42,177 nt of DNA, taken from assembly GCA_902606505.1 (NCBI GenBank), contig CACLGU010000010.1, positions 1 through 42,177 of the forward strand, in the 5' to 3' direction. The notes under the pieces are model-generated. The model was not told the origin of the DNA. It ran no database searches and saw only the letters and a list, made by a program, of their open reading frames with translations. The translations under genes were made by a program, and so were the position numbers. This DNA is from an uncultured Prochlorococcus sp. (GTDB taxonomy: Bacteria; Cyanobacteriota; Cyanobacteriia; PCC-6307; Cyanobiaceae). The stretch's first letter is position 1. The number at the start of each line of letters is the position of its first letter. Of the stretch, positions 27,514 to 35,771 are shown piece after piece.

Positions 27514-28164
27514 ATGAAAAAAAGTTCTTTTAAATTTAGTTGGAAAGAAACATTGTTAGAGATGCTTCCTTCAAGAGCGTTATTTCTACCGGAAACAAAA
27601 GAGTTGTTAATATGCGATATTCATCTTGGGAAAGCTGATTATTTTCAGCAAAATGGTATACCTCTTACTAATAATTCAGATAAAAATAATTTTGCAAGAA
27701 TAAAAAAAATAGTAAAAAAATATAGTCCTGAAAAGTTAATAATATTAGGAGATTTATTCCACAGCAAATATTCAATAGATAAAAAACTTCAAAAAAAAGT
27801 TGAGGATCTTCCTGAACTCCTAAAAACTAACGTTGAACTTGTCCTAGGAAATCACGATGTAGGTTGCAATATTAAAAATATTAAAATTTTTGATATTAGA
27901 AAAACTAAAAATATTACTTTTAGTCATGAACCAGTTAATTTAGGAAACAATAAAACCTTGAATATTTGTGGACATTATCATCCAAAAATCTATATAAAAA
28001 ACAATGGAGATAAATTATCATTTAAGTGCTTTGCAATGGATATGAATAAAAATGTTTTATATCTCCCTGCATTTGGGGACTTAACGGGAGGATATCCCTG
28101 CAAAAAGTCATTTAAAAAATGGGCAATTGTATCTGAAGAAGAAATTATCGAAATCAAATCTTAA
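27514..28164 (+). CDS. ligase-associated metallophosphoesterase
   Basis: A calcineurin-like binuclear metal phosphoesterase of 216 residues. The five motifs are all present: DIHLGK (Asp35, His37), GDLFHS (Gly79-Asp80), LGNHD (Asn113, His114), SHEP (His138) and GHYHP (His154, His156). In the P. putida cluster the equivalent protein is an Mn-dependent nuclease. Its ATG directly follows the helicase stop (TAAATG). Last gene of the cassette. Confidence 0.88.
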   Translation: MKKSSFKFSWKETLLEMLPSRALFLPETKELLICDIHLGKADYFQQNGIPLTNNSDKNNFARIKKIVKKYSPEKLIILGDLFHSKYSIDKKLQKKVEDLPELLKTNVELVLGNHDVGCNIKNIKIFDIRKTKNITFSHEPVNLGNNKTLNICGHYHPKIYIKNNGDKLSFKCFAMDMNKNVLYLPAFGDLTGGYPCKKSFKKWAIVSEEEIIEIKS

Positions 28165-28265
28165 GAATAATCCAACAAAAGTGGTTTAAATTTTTCATTT
28201 AGATATACCAATTTATACTTAAAATTCTCGATTAGTTTTTTTATCAATTAATTTAAACCTATTAA

Positions 28266-28288
28266 TCTGTTTTTCATTCAAAAACAGA
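28266..28288. repeat. strong A/T hairpin after the ligase cassette
   Basis: TCTGTTTTT and AAAAACAGA form a perfect 9-bp stem with loop CATTC, about 100 bases past the phosphoesterase stop. There is no U-tract after it on the plus strand, so it is not a standard intrinsic terminator; it may mark or protect the 3' end of the operon mRNA. Confidence 0.4.
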
Positions 28289-28369
28289 TAATAAAAAATT
28301 TATACATCTAATGACCCTTTCTTTAGCAGACAATCCACGTTATAAAAAAAATAAACGCATTTCATAGAA

Positions 28370-28672
28370 ATGAAAAAATTAATAGCCTTGATTTTATTTC
28401 CATTTCTTATTATCCCATTTGGGGCAAAAGCAAATGATAATTTTTCCGTTGAGATAGAGGCACTTACACTAGTAATGGAGCAATATAAAGAAGATAATGA
28501 ATCAAGTGTTGAACTAGACATAGATGATAAAAAGCCAAGTTACATGGCTCTTAAACAAGACGACTGTAACGCAACTGTTGAAGTTACCGAAAAAACAGGA
28601 TTAGAGGTTGTAAATACTGAATCTTTCGATGTGAATGTATGCTTGAAAGAAATCTATAAAGTAATCAACTAA
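28370..28672 (+). CDS. small exported protein, 100 residues
   Basis: The N-terminus MKKLIALILFPFLIIPFGAK is a signal peptide with likely cleavage after AKA (ending near residue 21). The mature protein is acidic and has two Cys (DDCNATVEV and DVNVCLKEI) that could form a disulfide. No family recognised. Its gene lies between the ligase cassette and the candidate RNA, in its own transcription unit. Confidence 0.65.
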   Translation: MKKLIALILFPFLIIPFGAKANDNFSVEIEALTLVMEQYKEDNESSVELDIDDKKPSYMALKQDDCNATVEVTEKTGLEVVNTESFDVNVCLKEIYKVIN

Positions 28673-28710
28673 ACAAGCAGGTTATAAAATATAATAAAAA
28701 CAAAGAATTT

Positions 28711-28815
28711 AAAGAGGTCTTTTACTTAAAGAAGGTAAGACCTCGAGACCTAACAGAAAACTTTGGAACGGGTTCTGCATAACCAATTGATAACTACAAT
28801 GGAATTGTAGAGGTG
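28711..28815 (+). ncRNA. candidate structured small RNA
   Basis: Three consecutive hairpins lie in a gene-free stretch whose base composition is more mixed than its flanks. First, GAGGTCTT/AAGACCTC (28714-28721 with 28737-28744). Second, CAGAA/TTCTG (28754-28758 with 28773-28777) around a loop containing ACTTTGGAACGGG. Third, CTACAAT/ATTGTAG (28794-28800 with 28804-28810). No reading frame fits. It recalls the abundant cyanobacterial Yfr2-family sRNAs in size and layout as I remember them, but I could not align it, so the family is a guess. Strand is chosen from the order of stems and the unpaired loop; the reverse is possible. Confidence 0.5.
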
Positions 28816-28854
28816 TAATTAAAAGTACAAAACCTAAAATTATTTTTTAAATAA

Positions 28855-29001
28855 TTATTTTTTCTTTGATAATGTTTGTGATTCTTCTCTAGACATTAAA
28901 GCTTCGATTTGAGCAAGAACTTTTTGAAGTTCATCCGTTTTTGTAAGAGATGCTTCTGCTACTTCTCTTAATTTTTCTAACTGTTCTTTAGTTTTATCCA
29001 T
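28855..29001 (-). CDS. small coiled-coil protein, 48 residues
   Basis: MDKTKEQLEKLREVAEASLT, KTDELQKVLAQIEALMSREE with regular a/d hydrophobic spacing: a soluble coiled coil. Intact ATG-to-TAA frame. No family recognised. It is downstream of the pst operon on the same strand. Confidence 0.55.
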   Translation of the reverse strand: MDKTKEQLEKLREVAEASLTKTDELQKVLAQIEALMSREESQTLSKKK

Positions 29002-29011
29002 GATAAATAAA

Positions 29012-29167
29012 TTAGAAATTAACCACTTTTAATAATGGTTTTAATACAGATTTTTCACTCCCACACAGATTCATATTCTCTCTTTTTTTTATAAAGTCAA
29101 ATAAATTTCCCTTTATTAAGGTTTTATGAGGACTTCCAATTAATTCTCTATTTAATATTGAAAGCAT
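29012..29167 (-). CDS. candidate small protein, 51 residues
   Basis: An ATG-to-TAA frame encodes MLSILNRELIGSPHKTLIKG, NLFDFIKKRENMNLCGSEKS, VLKPLLKVVNF. It ends 10 bases before the 48-residue gene on the same strand, which makes co-translation plausible. A random open frame cannot be excluded at this AT content, though AT-rich DNA usually has stops. Confidence 0.4.
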   Translation of the reverse strand: MLSILNRELIGSPHKTLIKGNLFDFIKKRENMNLCGSEKSVLKPLLKVVNF

Positions 29168-29197
29168 AAGATTACCTGAAAAAGAAATACTCTTAAA

Positions 29198-29287
29198 TTA
29201 TGAAGTAAATACAGGCAATCCAATTGTTGCAGTTGTAATTAAAGCACCCGCAAAAATCAAGAAAGGTAAAATAGGATAGTTTTTCAA
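29198..29287 (-). CDS. candidate single-span microprotein, 29 residues
   Basis: From a TTG the frame reads (M)KNYPILPFLIFAGALITTA then TIGLPVFTS: a single hydrophobic helix of the size of small photosystem subunits. It does not match any I know. The TTG start and lack of a ribosome binding site lower confidence. Confidence 0.35.
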   Translation of the reverse strand: MKNYPILPFLIFAGALITTATIGLPVFTS

Positions 29288-29396
29288 AGATTAATCTTAC
29301 TAATTCGAAACAACTATATAGGTATTTATACTGTTTGTCTACCCCCTTGCCTGTCTTAGAGGTAAAAATTTTCTTTTAAAAGTTAAAAATTTTACA

Positions 29397-30206
29397 TCAA
29401 CCAAATTTACCAGATATGTATTCCTGAGTGGTTTTTTCTTTTGGAGAGTTGAAAATTTTGTTAGTGGAATTAAATTCTGCAAGATAGCCTACTTTTCCTC
29501 CATCTCCCTCTTCATATTCAACAGCATTAAAAAATGCAGTCATATCACTAACTCTTAATGCCTGTTGCATATTATGAGTAACGATAATTATGGTGTAATT
29601 CTTCTTAAGTTCGTGCATCGTCTCTTCTATTTTTAAAGTAGAAATTGGATCTAACGCTGAGCATGGCTCATCCATGAGAATTATTTCAGGCTCAATAGCA
29701 ATAGTTCTAGCGATACATAATCTTTGTTGTTGCCCACCAGATAATGAGTAACCACTATCATTTAATTTTTCCTTACATTCATCCCATAAAGCAGCTTTTC
29801 TTAGTGAACTCTCAACTAATTCATCCATATCTCCCATAAAGCCATTAATTCTTGCTCCAAATGCAATATTTTCGTAAATAGATTTCGGGAAAGGGTTTGG
29901 TTGTTGAAAAACCATTCCAATTCTTCTTCTTACTTCAACAGGATCTACTCTTTTATCGTAAATATTAGTTCCATCAAAGAGGACAGTACCTTTTAATGAA
30001 CAATTAGGAATTAAATCGTTCATTCTATTTAAAGATCTAAGAACAGTTGATTTACCACAACCTGAAGGTCCAATAAGGGAGGTTATATTACCTTTTTTAA
30101 AGTTACAGAAAACATTTCTTACTGCTTCAAAAGTTCCATAGCTAATCGAGACATTCTCAAGAGATAAAATGATATTCTTTGGTGTTTTTTTACTAGTTTT
30201 AATCAT
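29397..30206 (-). CDS. pstB: phosphate ABC transporter ATPase
   Basis: The cytoplasmic ATPase that powers high-affinity phosphate import. The 269 residues include Walker [10 protein letters not shown]-loop [10 protein letters not shown] (a PstB-specific block), signature LSGGQQQR, Walker B IILMDEP and switch His in VTHNMQQA. Length is standard. The start directly abuts the pstA stop. Last gene of pstSCAB; PstB also often takes part in PhoR signalling. Confidence 0.97.
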   Translation of the reverse strand: MIKTSKKTPKNIILSLENVSISYGTFEAVRNVFCNFKKGNITSLIGPSGCGKSTVLRSLNRMNDLIPNCSLKGTVLFDGTNIYDKRVDPVEVRRRIGMVFQQPNPFPKSIYENIAFGARINGFMGDMDELVESSLRKAALWDECKEKLNDSGYSLSGGQQQRLCIARTIAIEPEIILMDEPCSALDPISTLKIEETMHELKKNYTIIIVTHNMQQALRVSDMTAFFNAVEYEEGDGGKVGYLAEFNSTNKIFNSPKEKTTQEYISGKFG

Positions 30207-31100
30207 TTATACTCTCTTAGTTTTCTCAGTAAAAGCGGCTAAAATCCTTGAAAATATATTTACTGATAGTATCGATAAAACAAGAATAAAGGAAGCTGCC
30301 CAGGCTAATTTATTCTGTGCATCATAAGGTTCAAGAGCAAAGTTGTATATCAATACTGCCAAAGAACCCATTTCATAAAACAAGTCTCCAAAACCTGTTA
30401 TGTAGTAGTAAGAGAATAAAGCCGTAAATATCAAAGGAGCTGTTTCGCCTGCTGCTCTTGCAATTCCAAGTACAACGCCAGTAGCAATTGATCTAAATGC
30501 AGATGGCAAAGTAACTTTCAATATAGTTGTATACATACTTGCTCCAACACCAAGAGAAGCATATCTCAACTCATTAGGCACAAGCTTTAAACCTTCGTCA
30601 GTGGTCTTAATAACAGTAGGCAACATCAATATTGAAAGTGCCATACCTCCGGCCAAGCCACTGTACATACTTCCAAATAAGATCTTTGTTGAAACAATTA
30701 AGGCATAAATAAATACACCAGCAATTATTGAAGGAACTCCAGCTAAAACATTTACACCAAATCTGATAAATCTTGAAAAAGCACCACCTTTAGAATATTC
30801 AGCTAGATATATGCCACCGCCAACACCCACTGGTATGGCAATAATTGAAGCAATGGTAGTGATTATTAATGTCCCTATTAATGCAGGATTAATACCACCT
30901 GCATCTAAATCATCTCCAGGGGGATTTGGTTCTAAAGTAAATAGTTCTGGTGTAATTTGGGATCCACCTTTGTAAAGGATATAAGTCACAAGAAAAATCA
31001 AAGGGAGTATTGCGATTAATGCACAAATTACGGATATAGAAGTAAAGAATTTATCTCCTATATTTCTTGATAATCTTTTCTGGTAATAGAGTGAATTCAT
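30207..31100 (-). CDS. pstA: phosphate ABC transporter permease PstA
   Basis: Inner-membrane permease of 297 residues with about six helices and the EAA-type loop LVPNELRYASLGVGASMYTT (about 185-205). GGIYLAEY and FGVNVLAGVPSIIAGVF are PstA family blocks. It lies 6 bases after pstC and abuts pstB. Confidence 0.96.
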   Translation of the reverse strand: MNSLYYQKRLSRNIGDKFFTSISVICALIAILPLIFLVTYILYKGGSQITPELFTLEPNPPGDDLDAGGINPALIGTLIITTIASIIAIPVGVGGGIYLAEYSKGGAFSRFIRFGVNVLAGVPSIIAGVFIYALIVSTKILFGSMYSGLAGGMALSILMLPTVIKTTDEGLKLVPNELRYASLGVGASMYTTILKVTLPSAFRSIATGVVLGIARAAGETAPLIFTALFSYYYITGFGDLFYEMGSLAVLIYNFALEPYDAQNKLAWAASFILVLSILSVNIFSRILAAFTEKTKRV

Positions 31101-31106
31101 AATTAT

Positions 31107-32054
31107 CTAATATTTGAGACTAAATTTCTTAACTAGCCACTGCGCAAAGATATTTACTACCAAAGAAAGGATCATAAGTACAAAAGCTGCATAAAACAGT
31201 GATGAAACCTGACTTCCATCAGCTTCACCGAACTGGTTTGCGAGCATCGAGGAAATGGTATATCCAGGAGATAATAGAGACCAACTAAATGCATTTGAAT
31301 TACCAATAATCATTGTCACAGCCATTGTTTCCCCCATTGCCCTACCTAAAGCCAATAGAACACCTGCCATAATTCCTGATAATGCTGCCGGCAAAATCAC
31401 TGAAAATATTGTTTTCCATCTACTTGCTCCAATTCCATAAGCCGCATTTCTTAGCTTTTTCGGAACCTGATTAAGTGAATCCCTTGCAATGGAAGTCACT
31501 ATTGGCAAAAGCATTACAACTAAAATAAATATTGCTAACAAAGAATTCCTGCCTGTAGGTTCTGTACTGAATAAAGGTATCCAACCAAAGAAATTATGTA
31601 AAAAGACAAAAAATGCTCTTAAAAAAGGTTCCATTACAAATATTGCCCAAAGCCCTAATACAACTGATGGTATAGCTGCAAGTAATTCGACAAAGGAACC
31701 TATTATTTCTCTAACAACTTTAGGGACAAAGTCTTCGGTAATAAATATTGCAGTTCCAACTCCAAGAGGAATAGTTATTAATAACGAAAGAAATGAGGTT
31801 ACTAATGTGCCATAAATTGCAGTAAAAGCTCCGTATTCATCTTTTACTGGATTCCATTCTGAGGTTACTAAAAACTTCAATCCGTATCTTGAAAAGGATT
31901 CAAAAGACTGAAAGAAGACTACTAAAATAATTCCTAAAAGTATTATTGCTACGAAACTAGACAAGACTAGGGCAGTATTTTTAAAGATAATATCTATATT
32001 TTTTTCGATACCGAATCTTTTACGATTCTTGAAAAGAGTTAATTTCTCTTCCAT
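31107..32054 (-). CDS. pstC: phosphate ABC transporter permease PstC
   Basis: The second permease, 315 residues, with about six membrane helices. Signature blocks are SEWNPVKDEYGAFTAIYGTL and the EAA loop VPKKLRNAAYGIGASRWKT, typical of PstC. First of the tight permease/ATPase set. A 105-base gap separates it from pstS, room for a second promoter or a 3' end that lets pstS be made in excess. Confidence 0.96.
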   Translation of the reverse strand: MEEKLTLFKNRKRFGIEKNIDIIFKNTALVLSSFVAIILLGIILVVFFQSFESFSRYGLKFLVTSEWNPVKDEYGAFTAIYGTLVTSFLSLLITIPLGVGTAIFITEDFVPKVVREIIGSFVELLAAIPSVVLGLWAIFVMEPFLRAFFVFLHNFFGWIPLFSTEPTGRNSLLAIFILVVMLLPIVTSIARDSLNQVPKKLRNAAYGIGASRWKTIFSVILPAALSGIMAGVLLALGRAMGETMAVTMIIGNSNAFSWSLLSPGYTISSMLANQFGEADGSQVSSLFYAAFVLMILSLVVNIFAQWLVKKFSLKY

Positions 32055-32093
32055 TAAAAAAAGAATATCTCTATAAATCTACTACTAAATGCT

Positions 32094-32119
32094 GTAAAAG
32101 ACTTTAAGAGCCGTAAAAG
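32094..32119 (-). promoter_or_regulatory. weak candidate Pho-box-like repeats upstream of pstC
   Basis: On the minus strand the order is CTTTTAC (32119-32113), CTTAAAG (32108-32102), CTTTTAC (32100-32094): three similar 7-mers on one face of the helix, spaced 11 and 8. Cyanobacterial PhoB sites are tandem CTTAAC-like repeats with 11-base period, so this is only a partial match. A potential -10 (TATAGAG) follows about 25 bases on. Confidence 0.25.
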
Positions 32120-32159
32120 CTATATGAAAGTCATGATAATTTGACATGGTTTGATAAAT

Positions 32160-33131
32160 TTATCTACCTATTTTTTTAACGGCGGCTCTTGATTTATTTA
32201 AAATTTCTCCTTTCAAGGGAACAAAACCTAAGGCAGAAGCTTTATCTTGGTATTCATCACTGAGCAATTTATAGAATGTATCTTGAATTGCATTAGTATT
32301 CCTACCATTACCTTTTTCATAAGCGAGTATCCAAGTTAAGGTTGCTATTGGATAAGCTCCTTTAGCGGTTGGGTTTGGATTTTTACCCGCCAAGTTCTTA
32401 TCAAGATTTATTCCGTTTAAAGCTATTGCTCCTGCTTCAGTATTCGGAGTAACGAATTCGCCAGAAAGATTTTGTAAAGCTGCAGCTCTTACCTTCCCTT
32501 TTATATATGATTGATTGACATAACCAATTGCTCCGGGAGTATTTTGTATAACACCTGCAACACCAGAATTTCCTTTTGCTCCAACTCCCAAAGGCCATTT
32601 AACAGATTTACCAGTACCTAAATTCCAGGTTTTAGAAAAAGCTTCCATAGAATTAGTAAAAGCTTTAGTGGTTCCTGAACCGTCGGAACGATGCGTCCAA
32701 GTTAATTTTCCTGATTTACATCCTAATTCCTTCCAATCTTTTATCATTCCCATTGCTACTTGAACAGCCTGCTCTTGAGTTAGTTTTAAATCGCAATCAT
32801 AGTTATATCCAAACGCAATTGTTCCGCCTACCATCGGAATTTGAACAAGTCCTCTTTTAACTTTCTCTATATCAGAATCTTTCATAGGATCATCTGATGC
32901 ACCAAAATTTACAGTTTCATCTATAAAGGCTTTTCTGCCAGAACCAGAACCTACTGCTTGATAATTAACTCTAGGGCCTCCATCTTTAGCTAAGTCAAAA
33001 AACCACCTGGTATAAATTTTCGAAGGAAATGATGCACCAGCTCCACTCAATCTTTTTGAAGCCATTGCAGATGGAGAAAGTATTAATGAAATTACAGAAG
33101 AGAAAATCAGGGTTTTTTTGAAAATGAACAC
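32160..33131 (-). CDS. pstS: periplasmic phosphate-binding protein PstS
   Basis: Captures phosphate for PstCAB and is a major phosphorus-stress protein in marine picocyanobacteria. The 323 residues start with GTG and a signal peptide (about 1-24, ending SAMA-S). The phosphate-binding loops GAGASFPSKIYTRWF, GSGSGRKAFIDE, FGASDDPM and the HRSDGSGTTKAF block are intact. It is the first gene of pstSCAB. No phoB or phoR lies in the window. Confidence 0.97.
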   Translation of the reverse strand: MFIFKKTLIFSSVISLILSPSAMASKRLSGAGASFPSKIYTRWFFDLAKDGGPRVNYQAVGSGSGRKAFIDETVNFGASDDPMKDSDIEKVKRGLVQIPMVGGTIAFGYNYDCDLKLTQEQAVQVAMGMIKDWKELGCKSGKLTWTHRSDGSGTTKAFTNSMEAFSKTWNLGTGKSVKWPLGVGAKGNSGVAGVIQNTPGAIGYVNQSYIKGKVRAAALQNLSGEFVTPNTEAGAIALNGINLDKNLAGKNPNPTAKGAYPIATLTWILAYEKGNGRNTNAIQDTFYKLLSDEYQDKASALGFVPLKGEILNKSRAAVKKIGR

Positions 33132-33230
33132 TATGTAATGAGAACTAAGTTTGTTGAATACAAAAATAATTTACAGCATTTAAGAAATAAAAAAATTGAA
33201 AGATTTATACATCAAATTATTTTGATATGT

Positions 33231-34286
33231 CTATTTTAATAACTCTACTGCTACAACTAGATTACCCAACAAACCGTTCAAAATATTTAGCTGTTCTTTA
33301 CTACCAAATGCTATTAATACCTGACCTGGCTGAAGTATGAAATTACCTCCAGGATTAGTAAACAACTTTTCGTTTTCTTTAATAGCTAATATTTTCGCAC
33401 CACTCTTTTTACCTATTCCTAGTTCAGAAAGTGATCTTTTCTCTGCTGTTTCAAAAAGACTAATATCATTACTTAATTCAAATTCTTCAATTTCACATTC
33501 ACTCCCTGCTAAAAGATCTAGAAAATCAATGGCTATAGGTCTTAAAGCCATTGATGCCATTGCTCTTCCTGCTGCGATGTAAGGGCTTACGACTATACTT
33601 GCCCCAGCTAATCTCAACTTACTTGCGGCTTCTTCAGTTCCAGCTCTTGCTATTACTCTTATAGAACTTCTTATCCCTTTAGCGCTTAAAACGACATATA
33701 AATTAGCAGCATCATTTGGTAAGGTAACAACCAAACTTTTGCATTTTTCTAATCCAGCCAGTTTTAACGTCTCATCAAGAGTCGCATCAGCACAAAGTAC
33801 TTCTAAACCATTTTCTTCAGCAATCTTTTTTCTATCTTCATCGCTCTCAACAACAATAATTGGGATATTTTGCGTTTTTATTTGGTTAGATATTTCCTGA
33901 CCTACCCTCCCATATCCACACAAAATTACATGATTTTCCATTTTTCTAAGAATTCTTTTAAAACGTAATTCGTTTACTCTTTGAAAATAGCCGGATTCGA
34001 ATAATCTTACAGCTTTTTGAAAAGTAAATTGAATAAAGATTAATCCGCCAACGATTACCAAAACAGTTACTATCCTGCCTTCAGGACTTAAAGGTTGAAC
34101 TTCTCCAAAACCAATAGTGGTTATTGTGATAAGGACCATCCATAAGCAATCACTCCATTCCCATCCCTCTGTTATTCGATAGCCAATTGCACCTAAAAAA
34201 AACAGAAAGAATAAAGAATAAATAAGACCAAACCAAGGCCTTAAATAGTCTTTAATAAAATAGAACTCAAATAATCTAAGCTTCAT
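33231..34286 (-). CDS. K+ channel with TrkA-N (RCK) regulatory domain
   Basis: 351 residues: two membrane helices (about 18-36 and 68-88) flank a pore loop whose selectivity filter reads TITTIGFGE. Next comes an RCK/TrkA-N Rossmann domain with VILCGYGRVGQEI (about 115-127) and an Asp/Glu-rich nucleotide site (VVESDEDRKKIAEE), then a TrkA-C-like domain (about 275-350). The filter TIGFGE (not TVGYGD) is an accepted variant in prokaryotic two-helix channels. The role is K+ homeostasis. It is 99 bases upstream of pstS on the same strand; no functional link is known. Confidence 0.9.
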   Translation of the reverse strand: MKLRLFEFYFIKDYLRPWFGLIYSLFFLFFLGAIGYRITEGWEWSDCLWMVLITITTIGFGEVQPLSPEGRIVTVLVIVGGLIFIQFTFQKAVRLFESGYFQRVNELRFKRILRKMENHVILCGYGRVGQEISNQIKTQNIPIIVVESDEDRKKIAEENGLEVLCADATLDETLKLAGLEKCKSLVVTLPNDAANLYVVLSAKGIRSSIRVIARAGTEEAASKLRLAGASIVVSPYIAAGRAMASMALRPIAIDFLDLLAGSECEIEEFELSNDISLFETAEKRSLSELGIGKKSGAKILAIKENEKLFTNPGGNFILQPGQVLIAFGSKEQLNILNGLLGNLVVAVELLK

Positions 34287-34469
34287 ATCCCTTATTATCG
34301 TTAACTATTCAAAAATTTCAAAAAAATTTTCTATTATGTTCCTAAAACTATTTATTTGTTTAAGTGAAATATATATTAAGCAGGATAATAATATTTATTT
34401 TCGTAGCTGTTTGCATTAAACAAATGATTACTGTCTCAGGTCTTATTTAATACTTCATTAAAGATTACT

Positions 34470-34601
34470 TCAAGGTTTTACTTGTACTGATTCAATAAGA
34501 AAATCAGAAGCTGCTTTTAACCAATCAGCGACTGTAAGACGAAGGTCAGGTTGAGAATATACAAGCGCGACAATAATTCCAACTAAGATTATCTTTACCA
34601 T
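34470..34601 (-). CDS. small membrane-anchored protein, 43 residues
   Basis: MVKIILVGIIVALVYSQPDL, RLTVADWLKAASDFLIESVQ: an N-terminal membrane helix (about 3-15) followed by an amphipathic helix that could lie on the membrane. Clean ATG-to-TGA frame. The pattern (short helix plus a TVADWLK motif) looks like a conserved small protein but I cannot name it. Confidence 0.6.
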   Translation of the reverse strand: MVKIILVGIIVALVYSQPDLRLTVADWLKAASDFLIESVQVKP

Positions 34602-34678
34602 GGCATTTCAAATATTCTTATGAATTAAAGCACAACTATTTAGTAAAAAGAACCTTAAATTTATAAAAAATAGATTAA

Positions 34679-35077
34679 TTAAAATTTCTCTAATTGATTA
34701 AACAAGTATTCCACTCTTCTAAGATTTACGCCTAAATCAGATTGTCCTAATCTTGCTGAAGATCTTATCTGAATAATTCCTTTTGATCTATCTACATAAC
34801 TTCTTACATCAAGCTTTAAAATTTGGAGGTCATCTGGAAATCTAAAAATTAAGCTTCTACAAACTCCTCTCCAATAATTTCTACCACTTTCAATAACTTC
34901 TGTACGAGGTAACCCTTCTGCCAGAGAAACAAGTTGAATAAACTTTTGATCAACATTTATTAGTTTCTTTTCTACTAAAACACTATTCAATGGATTAGTT
35001 ATTGGAGCAAGACCTTGAATGGAGGAAACCATATTTTTTAAGAACGATGTAAATGTTCTAACCGATTGCACATACAA
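34679..35077 (-). CDS. DUF1499 family protein
   Basis: 132 residues. The C-terminal block DVRSYVDRSKGIIQIRSSAR, LGQSDLGVNLRRVEYLFNQL is the DUF1499 hallmark (RSASR.G.SD.GVN..RVE). The family is widespread in cyanobacteria and proteobacteria with unknown function. The N-terminal part lacks the usual long signal region, and an internal ATG (MVSSIQG, about residue 16) could be the real start. Confidence 0.8.
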   Translation of the reverse strand: MYVQSVRTFTSFLKNMVSSIQGLAPITNPLNSVLVEKKLINVDQKFIQLVSLAEGLPRTEVIESGRNYWRGVCRSLIFRFPDDLQILKLDVRSYVDRSKGIIQIRSSARLGQSDLGVNLRRVEYLFNQLEKF

Positions 35078-35153
35078 AGTGAGAGAAAAAAGTAAAGAAT
35101 TTTCCCATAAATTTGATCTCTTTATAAAGATTCCTTATTTTGTGATCAAAATT

Positions 35154-35291
35154 CTAAAATTTGAGATTTTTTATTATTTTTTTGGATAGAGATGGTTGCC
35201 TACTTTGTTTACTATTTTGTTTCCTAACCCATAAAAAAACTCCCACTAACAAAAAAATTTCAACAATAATTCCAACCTTTATTAAACTCAT
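35154..35291 (-). CDS. small single-span membrane protein, 45 residues
   Basis: MSLIKVGIIVEIFLLVGVFL then WVRKQNSKQSRQPSLSKK: one membrane helix with a long basic cytoplasmic tail. The ATG overlaps the upstream microgene's stop (ATGA). No family recognised. Confidence 0.6.
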   Translation of the reverse strand: MSLIKVGIIVEIFLLVGVFLWVRKQNSKQSRQPSLSKKIIKNLKF

Positions 35292-35380
35292 TTTTTATCC
35301 TCTTTTTTCTTATTGGTGCCCTCTATGTGTGGCACAAGAATATTTAATAACCATTTTTTAAATGAATTTAATGGTTTCAT
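35288..35380 (-). CDS. microprotein, 30 residues
   Basis: MKPLNSFKKWLLNILVPHIE, GTNKKKEDKK: an amphipathic N-terminal helix and a Lys-rich tail. It sits 7 bases after the 127-residue gene and its stop overlaps the next start (ATGA), which supports real coupled translation. Confidence 0.5.
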   Translation of the reverse strand: MKPLNSFKKWLLNILVPHIEGTNKKKEDKK

Positions 35381-35387
35381 AATCTAT

Positions 35388-35771
35388 TTACTTGCCTTTT
35401 CTCCATAAACTTCTCCCTTTGATAAGATCTTCTATATTTGGCCAAGCTGCTATTAATTCTTTAAGTGCCTTTCTATTAGGAGTATAAAAAATGCATGACA
35501 ATGCACTTATTACATAAAGTATGAACCACAACTTACTTTTTGAATAAGCTAAAAACAAAGAGAAAAGAAAACTTCCAATAAAGAAAAAGAAAAATGTCCT
35601 ATTTACTATCTCTAATGGACTTCTTTTAAGTCTGTACAATTTAGTCTTTTTTTTATCTTGTTCAGTATCTTTCTGAAATTTACTTTCGTATGAATTAATT
35701 ATTTCTTCTTCTAGAACTTTTTCGTACTCTAAATTATCAATTGGATCACTACTATCATTTTTATTTTTCAT
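35388..35771 (-). CDS. hypothetical membrane protein, 127 residues
   Basis: An acidic, Asp/Glu-rich N-terminal region (about 1-50), then two membrane helices (about 58-76 TFFFFFIGSFLFSLFLAY, 80-98 KLWFILYVISALSCIFY), and a short basic tail (KGRSLWRKGK). The layout (charged tail plus a two-helix hairpin) resembles small thylakoid assembly proteins such as PAM68 in outline only. Likely first gene of a three-gene unit with the two microgenes below it. Confidence 0.65.
   Translation of the reverse strand: MKNKNDSSDPIDNLEYEKVLEEEIINSYESKFQKDTEQDKKKTKLYRLKRSPLEIVNRTFFFFFIGSFLFSLFLAYSKSKLWFILYVISALSCIFYTPNRKALKELIAAWPNIEDLIKGRSLWRKGK

Noticed and set aside
28174-28369. Possible 18-codon leader peptide before the 28370 gene
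   Set aside because: Open frame is too short and has no regulatory signature such as codon runs or a following terminator.
31489-31815. 108-codon plus frame inside pstC
   Set aside because: Antisense shadow of the permease helices; low-complexity translation without a domain.
35161-35361. Plus-strand 66-codon frame
   Set aside because: It is antisense to the coupled microgenes at 35154-35380, whose ATGA overlap is better evidence.
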